Source: Paenibacillus lautus NBRC 15380 (GTDB lineage: Bacteria > Bacillota > Bacilli > Paenibacillales > Paenibacillaceae). Taken from it: a stretch of DNA of 64,000 nucleotides. The notes beneath the pieces were generated by a model. That model did no database searches and was not told the origin of the DNA. It worked only from the letters and a program-made list of their open reading frames with translations. The position numbers were made by a program, and so were the translations under genes. Location: the NCBI RefSeq assembly GCF_004000945.1, contig NZ_BIMF01000002.1, positions 310,001 to 374,000 of the forward strand, written 5' to 3'. Numbering within the stretch: position 1 is the first letter of the stretch; each line of letters opens with the position of its first letter. This document shows positions 1-8,596 of the stretch, in pieces.

Positions 1-434
1 GATGTGGTAACATTAATAATCGCACCTCCGCCGGACTCCCGCATAGGAGGGACGGCTGCACGTGCAAATCGAATCGCGCCAAACAGCTTGAGATCCAGAT
101 CAGATGCCCATTGTTCGTCATCGATCAGCTCAAACGGCTTCGCAGCAGCGGTTCCGGCATTGTTCACCAGAATATCAAGCTGTCCATAATGCTGCACGGT
201 ATCGGTTACCGCTTTAATACAGTCCTCCGGTTTCGTCACATCCGCTGTTATGGTTAGCGTTTCGATATCCGCTGCTTGCCGGATATGGTCTGCCGCAGTT
301 TTTAACTGCTCCTCGTCCCGTGCACAAATAGCAACCTTGGCACCTTCGAGCGCAAACGTCACCGCGGCTTCAAGGCCTATGCCTCTGCTCCCTCCGGTGA
401 TCAACACAACCTTTCCTGTCAGTCCCAAGTCCAT
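1..434 (-). CDS. SDR family NAD(P)-dependent oxidoreductase, 3'-truncated by the window edge
   Basis: The minus-strand reading frame starts at ATG 434 and is open to base 1, giving 144 residues of an N-terminal Rossmann fold. The glycine motif TGGSRGIG lies near residues 12-19 and the NNAG motif near residue 90, both hallmarks of classical short-chain dehydrogenases. The catalytic Ser and YxxxK lie beyond the edge. A ribosome site AAAGGAG sits about 10 bases before the ATG. The substrate cannot be told from this part. The gene is downstream of the treR terminator on the same strand, so it is probably a separate unit. Confidence 0.9.
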   Translation of the reverse strand, partial: MDLGLTGKVVLITGGSRGIGLEAAVTFALEGAKVAICARDEEQLKTAADHIRQAADIETLTITADVTKPEDCIKAVTDTVQHYGQLDILVNNAGTAAAKPFELIDDEQWASDLDLKLFGAIRFARAAVPPMRESGGGAIINVTT

Positions 435-579
435 GTTCTATCGGCTCCTTTACCTTGATTTATCGGACAATTACTCCTAGATAGCTTCAACATCGAGGAG
501 GAGTTTTCCTCTTTCATTCCTTGGATTCTCCGGCTCTATTGCCCTGTTAGCCTCATCCATGGCAGCCCGTCAAGACAGC

Positions 580-606
580 AAAAAAAGCCGCGATGAATTC
601 GCGGCT
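580..606 (-). terminator. Rho-independent terminator after treR
   Basis: Read on the minus strand, AGCCGCG pairs with CGCGGCT around a 7-base loop and is followed by a run of T (A580-A586 on the plus strand). It lies 13 bases past the treR stop and ends the trehalose operon. Confidence 0.85.
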
Positions 607-618
607 AAATAATCACTT

Positions 619-1356
619 CTATTGGTCTCCAAAATCATGATTGGATTCTCTTCTTGCAAAATCAACGAACTGAAACTTATCCAATCGATGTCTCGATTCC
701 GTATATTGAAAAAGCGTGGTGTCTTCCAAATGTACGTATCCCCGGACGACGACAACATGCGTATCATTTCCGATATCCATATAGGCTTGGTCCATGGCCG
801 TGGCACGTTCAACAGAGATTATTTTTTTCGAGTAGCTGATTTTTAGATGGAGTGTATGCTCCAGGTATTCATAAATGGAATCGCCCGTAATTTCCTTCGT
901 TAACCCAGAAACGATGTCGGCAAGCAAGTAATCGATATCGAGAATGATACGCTCCCCTTCGATTTCCCTGGCACGGATCACCTTCCATACGAGCTGGTCC
1001 GGACGGATTTGAAGCTCCTTCGCAATGCTCTCCCCTGCAGGGATGCGTTCGGTTACGTAAACAAGCGTTCGGCTCTTTCTTCCTAACCGTTCGGCAAGCT
1101 CTTTATAACTGACGAGCCCCGTTACCGGGAAGTTCATTCTTCCTGTATCCAGCACAAATGAACCTTTACCTTTTACTTTATGGATGTAACCATTTTGAGC
1201 CAGCAAATTAAGTCCCTTGCGCACCGTTTCCCTTGTAATTTGATAGGTTGCCGCAAGCTCGTTTTCCGAGGGAAGCTTGCTGCCGGGTTGGAGAGCGCCG
1301 GTTTCAATTTGATCGGCATAATCTTTGTATAGCGTCCAATAAATGTTATTTGTCAT
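619..1356 (-). CDS. treR: Trehalose operon repressor TreR (GntR/HutC family)
   Basis: The 245-residue protein has an N-terminal winged helix-turn-helix of GntR type (residues about 8-72, containing KLPSENELAATYQITRETVRKGL) and a C-terminal UTRA ligand-binding domain (about 90-235). In B. subtilis TreR, trehalose-6-phosphate releases the repressor from DNA. The identification rests on this architecture and on its place as the last gene of a treA-treP-treR operon. The start at 1356 is preceded by GGTGAT about 6 bases upstream. It follows treP after 63 bases and is probably co-transcribed, which makes the operon autoregulated through the repeats near 5208 and 5244. Confidence 0.93.
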   Translation of the reverse strand: MTNNIYWTLYKDYADQIETGALQPGSKLPSENELAATYQITRETVRKGLNLLAQNGYIHKVKGKGSFVLDTGRMNFPVTGLVSYKELAERLGRKSRTLVYVTERIPAGESIAKELQIRPDQLVWKVIRAREIEGERIILDIDYLLADIVSGLTKEITGDSIYEYLEHTLHLKISYSKKIISVERATAMDQAYMDIGNDTHVVVVRGYVHLEDTTLFQYTESRHRLDKFQFVDFARRESNHDFGDQ

Positions 1357-1419
1357 CCCATTATCACCATCAGCTATTGTACCATGTTCCAGTGACTATT
1401 ACATGTAACATAGAAACCG

Positions 1420-3441
1420 TCAGACTTCATTACCAAGAGACACTTGCAATACTCGAGTTTCCCCCGGGATCGCTTCACCTACAAACTCGTGAACCTCTTG
1501 AATATGGTCTTGTCCATCTGGAATAATAATCGGCGTAATGACGGGCAATCCGGCTTGTTCAATACGTTCGATATCAAATTCAAGCAGAAGCTGTCCTTGG
1601 GTTACTTCGGCCCCAGTTTCCACAAGCGCGGTAAATCCCTCACCTTTTAAAGAGACGGTGTTAATACCCACATGAATGAGAACCTGTACCCCGTTCTTAT
1701 CGGTTAAAATAATCGCATGTTTACTTTTCTTGATCAGATGCGCGACTTGTCCGTCAAACGGAGCATACACTTTCCCTTCGGACGGGATGATGGCGATGCC
1801 CTGACCCATCTGTTTGTCCGCAAAGGCAGGGTCGGGTACCTCAGACAAGGAAACCACAGTCCCTTTAATCGGCGCCATGATATCGACTGCGGCTTTTTGC
1901 ACAGCTTCCGTAGTTGGACTATTCTCCGTTAACGATGACGCTGATTGACGGTTGTCGTTCGTTTCAGCCATTACCGCTTGATCTCTTGAGACGGTGTCGG
2001 CCGCATTCTCTTTCACAGGACGTCGAAGCTGCTTGGACAACTGGTAACGCCCGAACAACAATGTGCCTGTGAACGGAATGACCAGTACAATCGCCATGCC
2101 TATGAAGAAGACGCCCCACTGGTTAGGGAAGATCGACAGGAATCCCGGAATCCCGCCCACGCCGATCGACGAAGCCAGAACGTTGTTCATGGCCAGCAGC
2201 ACGCCGGCAATCCCGGAACCGATCATACCGAAGATAAACGGATATTTATGACGAACGTTGACCCCGAAGATGGCAGGCTCCGTTACCCCCAAGAAGGCCG
2301 AGATGGAAGATGTAACAGCAAGTCCTTTGGCTTTCTGTTCCTTCATGATAAACATCATGGCCAGCGCTGCGGCGCCTTGAGCAATATTAGACAGCGCCAG
2401 CATCGGCCATAAGAACGTTCCGCCTTCACTGCCGATGAGCTGAATGTCCACCGCAAGGAAGGTATGATGCATCCCCGTAATAACTAAGAGTGCATACAAT
2501 CCGCCGTAGATCAGTCCGCCCAGGGCAGCAAAGGAATCAAAAATGCTGACGAGGCCTGAAGTAAGGACGTTGCCGATGGCAAACGTGATCGGTCCCACCA
2601 GAACGAACGCGAGGAACCCGGTCACCAACAGGGCAACGGGTGCCACGACAAGCAGCTTAATGGAGTCATGCACCCGTTTGTTTAGGAGCTTCTCGATTTT
2701 GGCCAAAATATAAGCCGAGACAAGGACCGGCAGCACTTGTCCTTGATAACCGATTTTCTCCACTTCAAAGCCGAACAGGTTCCAGATTGGAACTGTGCCT
2801 TCAAGTTTGGCATCCGCATACTGGTAGGCGCTGAGCAGATCCGGGTTTACCAGGATCAGGCCCAGTACGATACCTAGCAGCGGATTGCCACCGAACTGAC
2901 GTACCGCCGACCAGCCGATCAAGACGGGCAGGAAAGTAAAGGCGGTGCTAGCAATCAGATTGATGATTGACGCTACGTCTGCCCACTCGGGATGGACCTG
3001 AATCAACGATTGTCCTTCATAGAAAATGCCCGGTCCCGTCAGCAGATTGTTAATCCCTAACAATAAACCTGCCATGACGATTGCCGGCAGAATCGGTATG
3101 AAAATATCCGCAAGCGTTTTAATTGCTCGCTGCAGCGGATTTTGCTTTTTGCTCGCAATGTTCTTCACTTCATCCTTCGATACTCTCGCACCGCCGGTGA
3201 TATCCATCATTTCGTTGTAAACCTGGTCTACAAGTCCCGGTCCGATCACGACCTGAAATTGTCCCTGGGAAGAGAACTGCCCTTTCACCAGGTCGTTCTC
3301 GTCAAGTGCCCGGGAATCCACCTTGCTGTCGTCCACAAGGGCAAATCTTAATCGGGTTACGCAATGCGTAGCGGCTTCGATATTGTCTTTTCCGCCGACT
3401 GCCTCGACAATGCGTTCCACGTTTTTGCGATCAATGGCCAT
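1420..3441 (-). CDS. treP: PTS trehalose transporter subunit EIIBCA
   Basis: This 673-residue membrane permease takes up trehalose and phosphorylates it to trehalose-6-phosphate. The EIIB domain (about 1-90) carries the phosphorylated cysteine C27 in AATHCVTRLRF. The EIIC domain (about 105-470) has roughly ten hydrophobic segments. A low-complexity linker (about 475-520, rich in N, S, T and E) leads to an EIIA-Glc-like domain at the C-terminus, with the KHAI and LIHVGINTV motifs whose histidines carry the phosphate. Many Bacillus TreP proteins lack the fused EIIA, so this is a full BCA version. It lies 26 bases after the phosphotrehalase stop. Sucrose or beta-glucoside PTS proteins share the domains, but the neighbours point to trehalose. 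Confidence 0.93.
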   Translation of the reverse strand: MAIDRKNVERIVEAVGGKDNIEAATHCVTRLRFALVDDSKVDSRALDENDLVKGQFSSQGQFQVVIGPGLVDQVYNEMMDITGGARVSKDEVKNIASKKQNPLQRAIKTLADIFIPILPAIVMAGLLLGINNLLTGPGIFYEGQSLIQVHPEWADVASIINLIASTAFTFLPVLIGWSAVRQFGGNPLLGIVLGLILVNPDLLSAYQYADAKLEGTVPIWNLFGFEVEKIGYQGQVLPVLVSAYILAKIEKLLNKRVHDSIKLLVVAPVALLVTGFLAFVLVGPITFAIGNVLTSGLVSIFDSFAALGGLIYGGLYALLVITGMHHTFLAVDIQLIGSEGGTFLWPMLALSNIAQGAAALAMMFIMKEQKAKGLAVTSSISAFLGVTEPAIFGVNVRHKYPFIFGMIGSGIAGVLLAMNNVLASSIGVGGIPGFLSIFPNQWGVFFIGMAIVLVIPFTGTLLFGRYQLSKQLRRPVKENAADTVSRDQAVMAETNDNRQSASSLTENSPTTEAVQKAAVDIMAPIKGTVVSLSEVPDPAFADKQMGQGIAIIPSEGKVYAPFDGQVAHLIKKSKHAIILTDKNGVQVLIHVGINTVSLKGEGFTALVETGAEVTQGQLLLEFDIERIEQAGLPVITPIIIPDGQDHIQEVHEFVGEAIPGETRVLQVSLGNEV

Positions 3442-3467
3442 AGCTCTACGCTCCTGACATTATGAAA

Positions 3468-5183
3468 TTAGTTGTTATGAATAAGCCACATATAGGATGC
3501 ATACGGTCGAAGTGCAACTGTTGGAGTAAAGCGAGGTTCTTCCGTTGTGTTGCCGATTAACAGTTGAACCGATCGACTTTCGGTCAGAGTGTCTTGCATC
3601 TTCTCGGAAAGCTCGAACGAGACGTCGCGGTCGCTGAAATTGGAAATGACAACAAGCGTCTGCTCCTTGTTCGTTCTGGCATACGCATAAATTTCGGGAT
3701 GGCCTTCATCCAGGCGAACATATTCACCGTCCGTAATCACCGGAATGTTCTTTCGCATTTCTATCAGCTTTCGGTAATGATGATATATTGAATAAGGATC
3801 TTCCACCTCGGATTGCGCATTGATAATCGGATACCGCTCATCGATCTTGATCCAAGGCGTCCCCGTCGTAAAGCCGGCTTGATCGCCGTCATTCCACGGC
3901 ATAGGCAATCTGGAATTATCTCGCGAGCGTACCTTGACGATCTGGGCAGCCTCCTCCGGCGTCTTCCCCTGCTCCTGGAGAATGGTGTACATGTTTAAGG
4001 ATTCAACATCCCGAAACTCGGATATATCATTCCATTTCGGATCGGGCATGCCGATCTCTTCCCCTTGATACACATATGGCGTGCCCTGCAAACCGTGAAG
4101 CGTCGTGGCCAGCATCTTGGCGCTTTCCGTACGGTATTCGCCATCATTGGTGAACCGGGTCAGCGCGCGCGGCTGATCATGGTTGTTCCAGAACAGGGCA
4201 TTCCAGCCGCCGCCCTTCTGCATGCCGATTTGCCAATCGGAGAGCACTCTTTTCAACTCCTCGAAATCATAAGGCTTAAGTTCCCATTTTTGCCCGTTGG
4301 GATAATCTACCTTCAAGTGGTGAAAGTTGAACGTCATGGAGAATTCATTCTCCTTCGGGTTCGAGTAACGAATGCAATGCTCCAAGGTTGTGGAGGACAT
4401 CTCTCCCACCGTGACGAGATTGTAAGGCTTGAACACTTTTTCGTTCAATTCCTTGATGTACTCGTGCACCCGGGGGCCGTCCGTATAAAACCTGCGCCCG
4501 TCTCCAGGCGCAATGGAACCATCATCATCGGGATAAGCGGGATCTTTCGATATGAGATTGATAACATCCATCCGGAATCCGCTTACGCCCTTGTCCGCCC
4601 AAAAGGTGAGGATATCCACAACCTCCGCCCGGACCTTCTCGTTCTCCCAATTCAGATCTGCCTGCGTTTTGTCAAAAAGTGTCAAGTAATATTGCCCTGT
4701 CCCCTCGTCATACTGCCATGCCGGGCCTCCAAACTTGGATTGCCAGTTGTTTGGTGGGCCGCCGTCTTCTGCGGGATCCCGCCAGATGTAAAAGTCGCGA
4801 TACGGGTTATCGCGTGAGGAAATGGCTTCTTTAAACCATCGATGCTCGGTCGAAGAATGATTCACGACGATGTCGATCATCAGATGCATGCCTCTTTTTT
4901 TTAACTCGGCAACAAGCTCGTCGAAATCGTCCATCGTCCCGTATACAGGATCTATGCTGCAATAATCCGCAACGTCGTAACCGTTATCATTTTGCGGAGA
5001 AACGTACACCGGCTGGAGCCACACAATGTCGATGCCAAGTCCTTTTATATAATCAAGCTTCTCCATGAGCCCGCGAATATCGCCGGTGCCTTGGCCAGTC
5101 GTGTCGTTGAAGCTCTTCGGATATACTTGATAAACCGTCGAAGTTCTCCACCAATCTGGAGACTGGGTTCCTGAGTTTTGCAT
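3468..5183 (-). CDS. treA: Alpha,alpha-phosphotrehalase (GH13)
   Basis: This 571-residue cytoplasmic GH13 enzyme splits trehalose-6-phosphate into glucose and glucose-6-phosphate. The barrel starts with WWRTSTVYQVYPKSF. Conserved regions are visible in order: DIVVNHSS, GFRMDVINL (catalytic nucleophile Asp), TVGEMSSTT (acid/base Glu) and NNHDQPR (transition-state Asp). Length and order match B. subtilis TreA and E. coli TreC. The ATG at 5183 has GAGGAGG about 9 bases upstream. Oligo-1,6-glucosidases have a very similar fold. The call as phosphotrehalase depends partly on the adjacent trehalose PTS gene and TreR. Confidence 0.93.
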   Translation of the reverse strand: MQNSGTQSPDWWRTSTVYQVYPKSFNDTTGQGTGDIRGLMEKLDYIKGLGIDIVWLQPVYVSPQNDNGYDVADYCSIDPVYGTMDDFDELVAELKKRGMHLMIDIVVNHSSTEHRWFKEAISSRDNPYRDFYIWRDPAEDGGPPNNWQSKFGGPAWQYDEGTGQYYLTLFDKTQADLNWENEKVRAEVVDILTFWADKGVSGFRMDVINLISKDPAYPDDDGSIAPGDGRRFYTDGPRVHEYIKELNEKVFKPYNLVTVGEMSSTTLEHCIRYSNPKENEFSMTFNFHHLKVDYPNGQKWELKPYDFEELKRVLSDWQIGMQKGGGWNALFWNNHDQPRALTRFTNDGEYRTESAKMLATTLHGLQGTPYVYQGEEIGMPDPKWNDISEFRDVESLNMYTILQEQGKTPEEAAQIVKVRSRDNSRLPMPWNDGDQAGFTTGTPWIKIDERYPIINAQSEVEDPYSIYHHYRKLIEMRKNIPVITDGEYVRLDEGHPEIYAYARTNKEQTLVVISNFSDRDVSFELSEKMQDTLTESRSVQLLIGNTTEEPRFTPTVALRPYASYMWLIHNN

Positions 5184-5207
5184 GTGACTGGGTCCTCCTC
5201 GTCATGT

Positions 5208-5262
5208 TGTATATACAGGTTACATATAGAAAAATCATATACATGTATATACAGGTTGTCAA
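5208..5262 (-). promoter_or_regulatory. tre operon promoter with two TreR-operator-like repeats
   Basis: On the minus strand a SigA promoter reads TTGACA (5257-5262), a 17-base spacer, then TATGAT (5234-5239). The identical 14-mer TGTATATACAGGTT (plus-strand sense) occurs at 5244-5257, inside the spacer, and again at 5208-5221, just after the expected start point. The spacing is 36 bases. The AT-rich TGTATATACA core resembles known Firmicute tre operators. One copy would block polymerase binding and the other escape. Operator assignment is inference; the repeats and promoter are seen directly. Confidence 0.8.
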
Positions 5263-5345
5263 CCGTTTAACAATTAATACCCACTTCCAGGACGTTTCGA
5301 CTACAAAAATAACAAATTAATTGGAATTTTCTTCTGATTCCACGT

Positions 5346-5376
5346 AAAAAAGACTCCTTCATGGAGTCTTTTTTTT
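5346..5376 (-). terminator. Terminator after the GH95 gene
   Basis: AGACTCC and GGAGTCT form a 7-bp stem with a 5-base loop, flanked by A and T runs on both sides, so it could act in both directions. It lies about 50 bases past the GH95 stop on the minus strand. Confidence 0.85.
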
Positions 5377-5424
5377 CAACTTCGAATTGTACGGATACAA
5401 TCGAAAAGGTATGCATTATGCCGA

Positions 5425-7857
5425 TCAAGCCCTAGATTCCCCAGCCGGTTCCGTGACCAGCCGATAGGTTATTCCCTGTTCTGCTGCAAATGAATACACA
5501 TCTTTATTGGAGAGCTGTACGGGAATCCGGGCTTCGCCTTGGTAAACCGCAATCAAATCTCCATGGCCAACGCCTACGCTGCACATACTGCCACACCGGG
5601 ACATGATCTCTGCCTCCGTCAGTCTTCCATGCTTCCAGCGAATGTTGACTTCAAAGCCGCCTCGTGCCCGTAGTCCACGCACCTCGCCTTCCGGCCAAGC
5701 ATCCGGCAGAGCAGGCAGCAGCATAAGAACGGAGCGATGCGACTGCAGCAGCATTTCCGCAATTCCCGCTGTAGCCGCAAAATTGCCGTCGATCTGAAAA
5801 GGAGGATGCGCTCCTAATAAACTCGCATACACGCCCCCGTGCTCGTAACGCTCCGATTCCCCGTCCCGCACCAATCTCAGCATATTGGTTAACAGTCGAA
5901 GCGCCCGGTTGCCGTCCCCGAACCGGCTCCATAGCGCAACTCGCCAGCCCAGGCTCCAACCCGTGCTTTCATCCCCGCGACGCTCCAAGGAAGTTCGGGC
6001 TGCTGCAAACAGATCAGGGCTTTCTTCCGCAGATAGCTGTCGTCCAGGATAAATCCCGACCAGGTGTGACGTATGCCGATGAAATACGTCCTCATCCTCG
6101 AAGTCATGGGACCATTCCTGCAGCTGACCGTATCGACCGACCTGCAGTGGCAGCAATCGTTCTCGTTTGTTAATCAATTCCTCTCGGAAATCCTCATCCG
6201 CGCCGAGAATGCTGGCCGCCTCCATGCAATTGGTGAACAGCTCCCAAATGAGGGAAATATCCATGGTCGCCCCTTCGCTGATCGCAGCTGTCCCATCCGA
6301 CGTGCGGAATTTATGCTCCGGTGAGGTCGACGGAGATGTCACGAGATGACCTTCGTTATTTTCTATAAGCCAGTCCAAAGCAAATAAGGAAGCTTCCTTC
6401 ATGATGGGATAAGCAACTGCGCGCAAATAGGCTTCATCACCACTAAATGCGTAATGCTCCCATAAGTGCTGCGTCAGCCAGATTCCTCCCATCTGCCAAA
6501 GCGCCCATGAAGGATCCCCGTCCCCGTAATTGCCGACCGGAGCGGTATGGGCCCAAATATCCGTATTGTGATGAACCGTCCAGCCTCGAGTACCGTAATG
6601 GACGGCGGCGGTGTCCGACCCGTTCACCGACAAACTTCTGATCAGCTCCAGCAGAGGTTGATGGCATTCTGCCAAATTGCATATCTCCGCGGGCCAATAG
6701 TTCATTTCCGCATTGATGTTCAAGGTCCAATTGCTGCTCCACGGCGGCCGGGTTGATGCATTCCATATTCCCTGGAGATTGGCGGCTTGCGTTCCGGGTC
6801 TGGAGCTTGAGATCAGGAGATAGCGGCCATAGTGGAACAACAGCTCGACCAGGCCTGGATCCCGGGCACCGAACTGCTCGATTCTCCTCTCCGTGTCCAT
6901 ATCACCGGAAGCTAGTGTCTCGCCTAATCGGAGGCTTACGCGATCATATAGGCTGCGATAATCGTTGATGTGCCGCTCGCGCAGCTCTGTCCAAGTGTGG
7001 CTTCTTACAGCTACCATACTAGTCGCAGCTTTAGCAGCGGCTGCAGCCGACGGATGGTCCCCGCCATCGCGGTGACCGGGAATTTGATCGAATCCGTTGA
7101 AGCTGGTTGCCGCGGTGAAGTAGATGACGGCTTCGCTGGCATCCAGTACATGGATGCCTGCGGCGTCCACCGTAACGCGGCCATCAGTTTCGGCCACTGC
7201 CAGCCGACCTTCGAAAGCCATGGCGGCGGTATGTTCAGGATCGCCGTAACGTATTGGACGATCAGACGACACGTAGCTGGGCTCGACGCGTTCCGGTGCA
7301 AATCCCGACATGAAGTACATATTTTCTTCGGTCTTTACGGTATAGCGCAGCGGACTTTCCAGATGTGCATGGAAGTTCAGGGCGCCAGGAGCGCTTGAGG
7401 TTAACCGCAATGCAATCATCTGGTCTGGGCTGGATGCGAAGCATTCTCTCGTATAGGACACCTCTCCGATACGGTATTCCGTTCGTTGAACGGCATTAGC
7501 GATATCCAGCGTTCTTCGGTAAGAATGAAACACACCTCCATGATCAAACCTGAGGCATAAGTCTCCAAACGGGAGGTAAGATTCCGTATAGGGCCCCATC
7601 ATCTTGCGCCCTAGCTGGTCAGCCTCCGAATAACGCCCCTGGCGTATCAGTTCCCGGATCGCCGGCAGCGCATCCCGGGCTGACGGGTTGTTCCAATCCC
7701 TGGGATAACCGGACCACAGCGTATCCTCATTCAAGCTGATCGTTTCACGTTCCACGCCGCCGTAGATCATAGCTCCAAGACGTCCGTTGCCGATCGGCAG
7801 CGCTTCGGTCCAGACTGATGCCGGCTTAACATACTGCAATTTCATATTTTCTCTCAC
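5425..7857 (-). CDS. Glycoside hydrolase family 95 (alpha-L-fucosidase/galactosidase type)
   Basis: The 810-residue protein has the GH95 layout: an N-terminal beta domain opening with LPIGNGRLGAM, an (alpha/alpha)6 barrel in the middle and a C-terminal beta domain. SPSTSPEH and HPPFQIDGNF correspond to regions that hold the catalytic Glu and Asp of characterised GH95 alpha-L-fucosidases. No signal peptide is seen, so it likely acts inside the cell on imported oligosaccharides. The start chosen is GTG 7857, because AAGGAGG at 7867-7873 is 9 bases away, whereas the first ATG (7845) is 21 bases away. The ribosome site overlaps the stop codon of the upstream beta-helix remnant, which suggests an old operon. 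Exact sugar specificity is unknown. Confidence 0.92.
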   Translation of the reverse strand: MRENMKLQYVKPASVWTEALPIGNGRLGAMIYGGVERETISLNEDTLWSGYPRDWNNPSARDALPAIRELIRQGRYSEADQLGRKMMGPYTESYLPFGDLCLRFDHGGVFHSYRRTLDIANAVQRTEYRIGEVSYTRECFASSPDQMIALRLTSSAPGALNFHAHLESPLRYTVKTEENMYFMSGFAPERVEPSYVSSDRPIRYGDPEHTAAMAFEGRLAVAETDGRVTVDAAGIHVLDASEAVIYFTAATSFNGFDQIPGHRDGGDHPSAAAAAKAATSMVAVRSHTWTELRERHINDYRSLYDRVSLRLGETLASGDMDTERRIEQFGARDPGLVELLFHYGRYLLISSSRPGTQAANLQGIWNASTRPPWSSNWTLNINAEMNYWPAEICNLAECHQPLLELIRSLSVNGSDTAAVHYGTRGWTVHHNTDIWAHTAPVGNYGDGDPSWALWQMGGIWLTQHLWEHYAFSGDEAYLRAVAYPIMKEASLFALDWLIENNEGHLVTSPSTSPEHKFRTSDGTAAISEGATMDISLIWELFTNCMEAASILGADEDFREELINKRERLLPLQVGRYGQLQEWSHDFEDEDVFHRHTSHLVGIYPGRQLSAEESPDLFAAARTSLERRGDESTGWSLGWRVALWSRFGDGNRALRLLTNMLRLVRDGESERYEHGGVYASLLGAHPPFQIDGNFAATAGIAEMLLQSHRSVLMLLPALPDAWPEGEVRGLRARGGFEVNIRWKHGRLTEAEIMSRCGSMCSVGVGHGDLIAVYQGEARIPVQLSNKDVYSFAAEQGITYRLVTEPAGESRA

Positions 7858-7871
7858 TCGCTATGCCTCCT

Positions 7872-8306
7872 TTAATTCAAATCGTCATACTTCAAGTCGT
7901 TACACAAAATATCAACTCCAATGCAGGCTTCCAGCTTGACGCGTTCGTCCAAAGGGACATTCCCTTCACGGTCGTATTTCTCCTGCATCCGAATCACGTT
8001 ATTTTTAAATATCAGTCCCTCCGTGCTTCTTGCCATTAACCAATCTTCTCCGGTCGTTTCAAAGCGGTTGCCTGTAATCCGGATATTGCGATGAACCGAT
8101 GCATGGTGATGTTTATTCTCAGGCGCAATTCGAATCACGGAATGCCCGGGGCTACCGCAATTCACAAACCGGTTATCCAAAATGCTCATATCCGTTACAG
8201 CGCCGGATTCGTACCAGGATGAGGCGTCCGCTGCGACCAGGATAGCGCTCATCTGCATAGCGTTTTCATAAACGGATCGAGTTCTTCCACCAGCTAATAA
8301 ATCTGA
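7872..8306 (-). pseudogene. Right-handed beta-helix protein, C-terminal remnant
   Basis: A minus-strand frame of about 144 codons ends at 7872 and is open back to a TGA just beyond 8306. The only ATG codons near its start (8264, 8258) lack a ribosome site. The content is a run of short beta-helix coils with repeated asparagine motifs (ILDNRFVNCGS, ITGNRFETTGED, IFKNNVIRMQE), typical of the last coils of pectate-lyase-like or glycan-active beta-helix proteins, normally several hundred residues long. The first part of the gene is absent, and 8307-8520 shows no matching frame that I could find. It was probably co-transcribed with the GH95 gene. Confidence 0.7.
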
Positions 8307-8520
8307 TCATAATGGATGTTGGCGGCGCATGGGTAGGTACTTCTGCGTATAGAAGGGTACATTTTTCCGCCTCGATACGTGCATGCAGCTAAATGACAGA
8401 AAGTAACTCCATATTAGGGTAATCGGTGAGCTTGGTAAATATCCGATTGTTAAGGATCATGATGCTTTATGACAATAACCGAAAGTAACCATGCTTTTGA
8501 ATATTTTGATCATAGTCCGC
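8307..8520. other. Intergenic, no gene seen
   Basis: No frame with a ribosome site was found between the beta-helix remnant and the SLH gene terminator. The stretch may hold a degraded 5' part of the beta-helix gene, but I could not read it convincingly. Confidence 0.5.
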
Positions 8521-8561
8521 AAAAAAACAATACAAAGAGGACAAGCTTTACGCTCGTCCTC
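8521..8561 (-). terminator. Terminator after the SLH-domain gene
   Basis: On the minus strand GAGGACGAGC pairs with GCTTGTCCTC (one mismatch) around a short loop, followed by a T-rich tail ending in seven T. It lies about 35 bases after the stop at 8597. Confidence 0.8.
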
Positions 8562-8596
8562 TCGATCATGTACAGCCATGTCCATGCTGTAAAATA

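Noticed and set aside
4065..4817. Long plus-strand frame opposite treA
   Set aside because: It is fully antisense to a certain GH13 gene and shows no domain of its own.
5250..5275. Possible CcpA cre site in front of treA
   Set aside because: The near-palindrome TGTTAAACGGTTGACA has a CG centre but is 16 bases long, two more than the 14-base cre consensus, and overlaps the -35.
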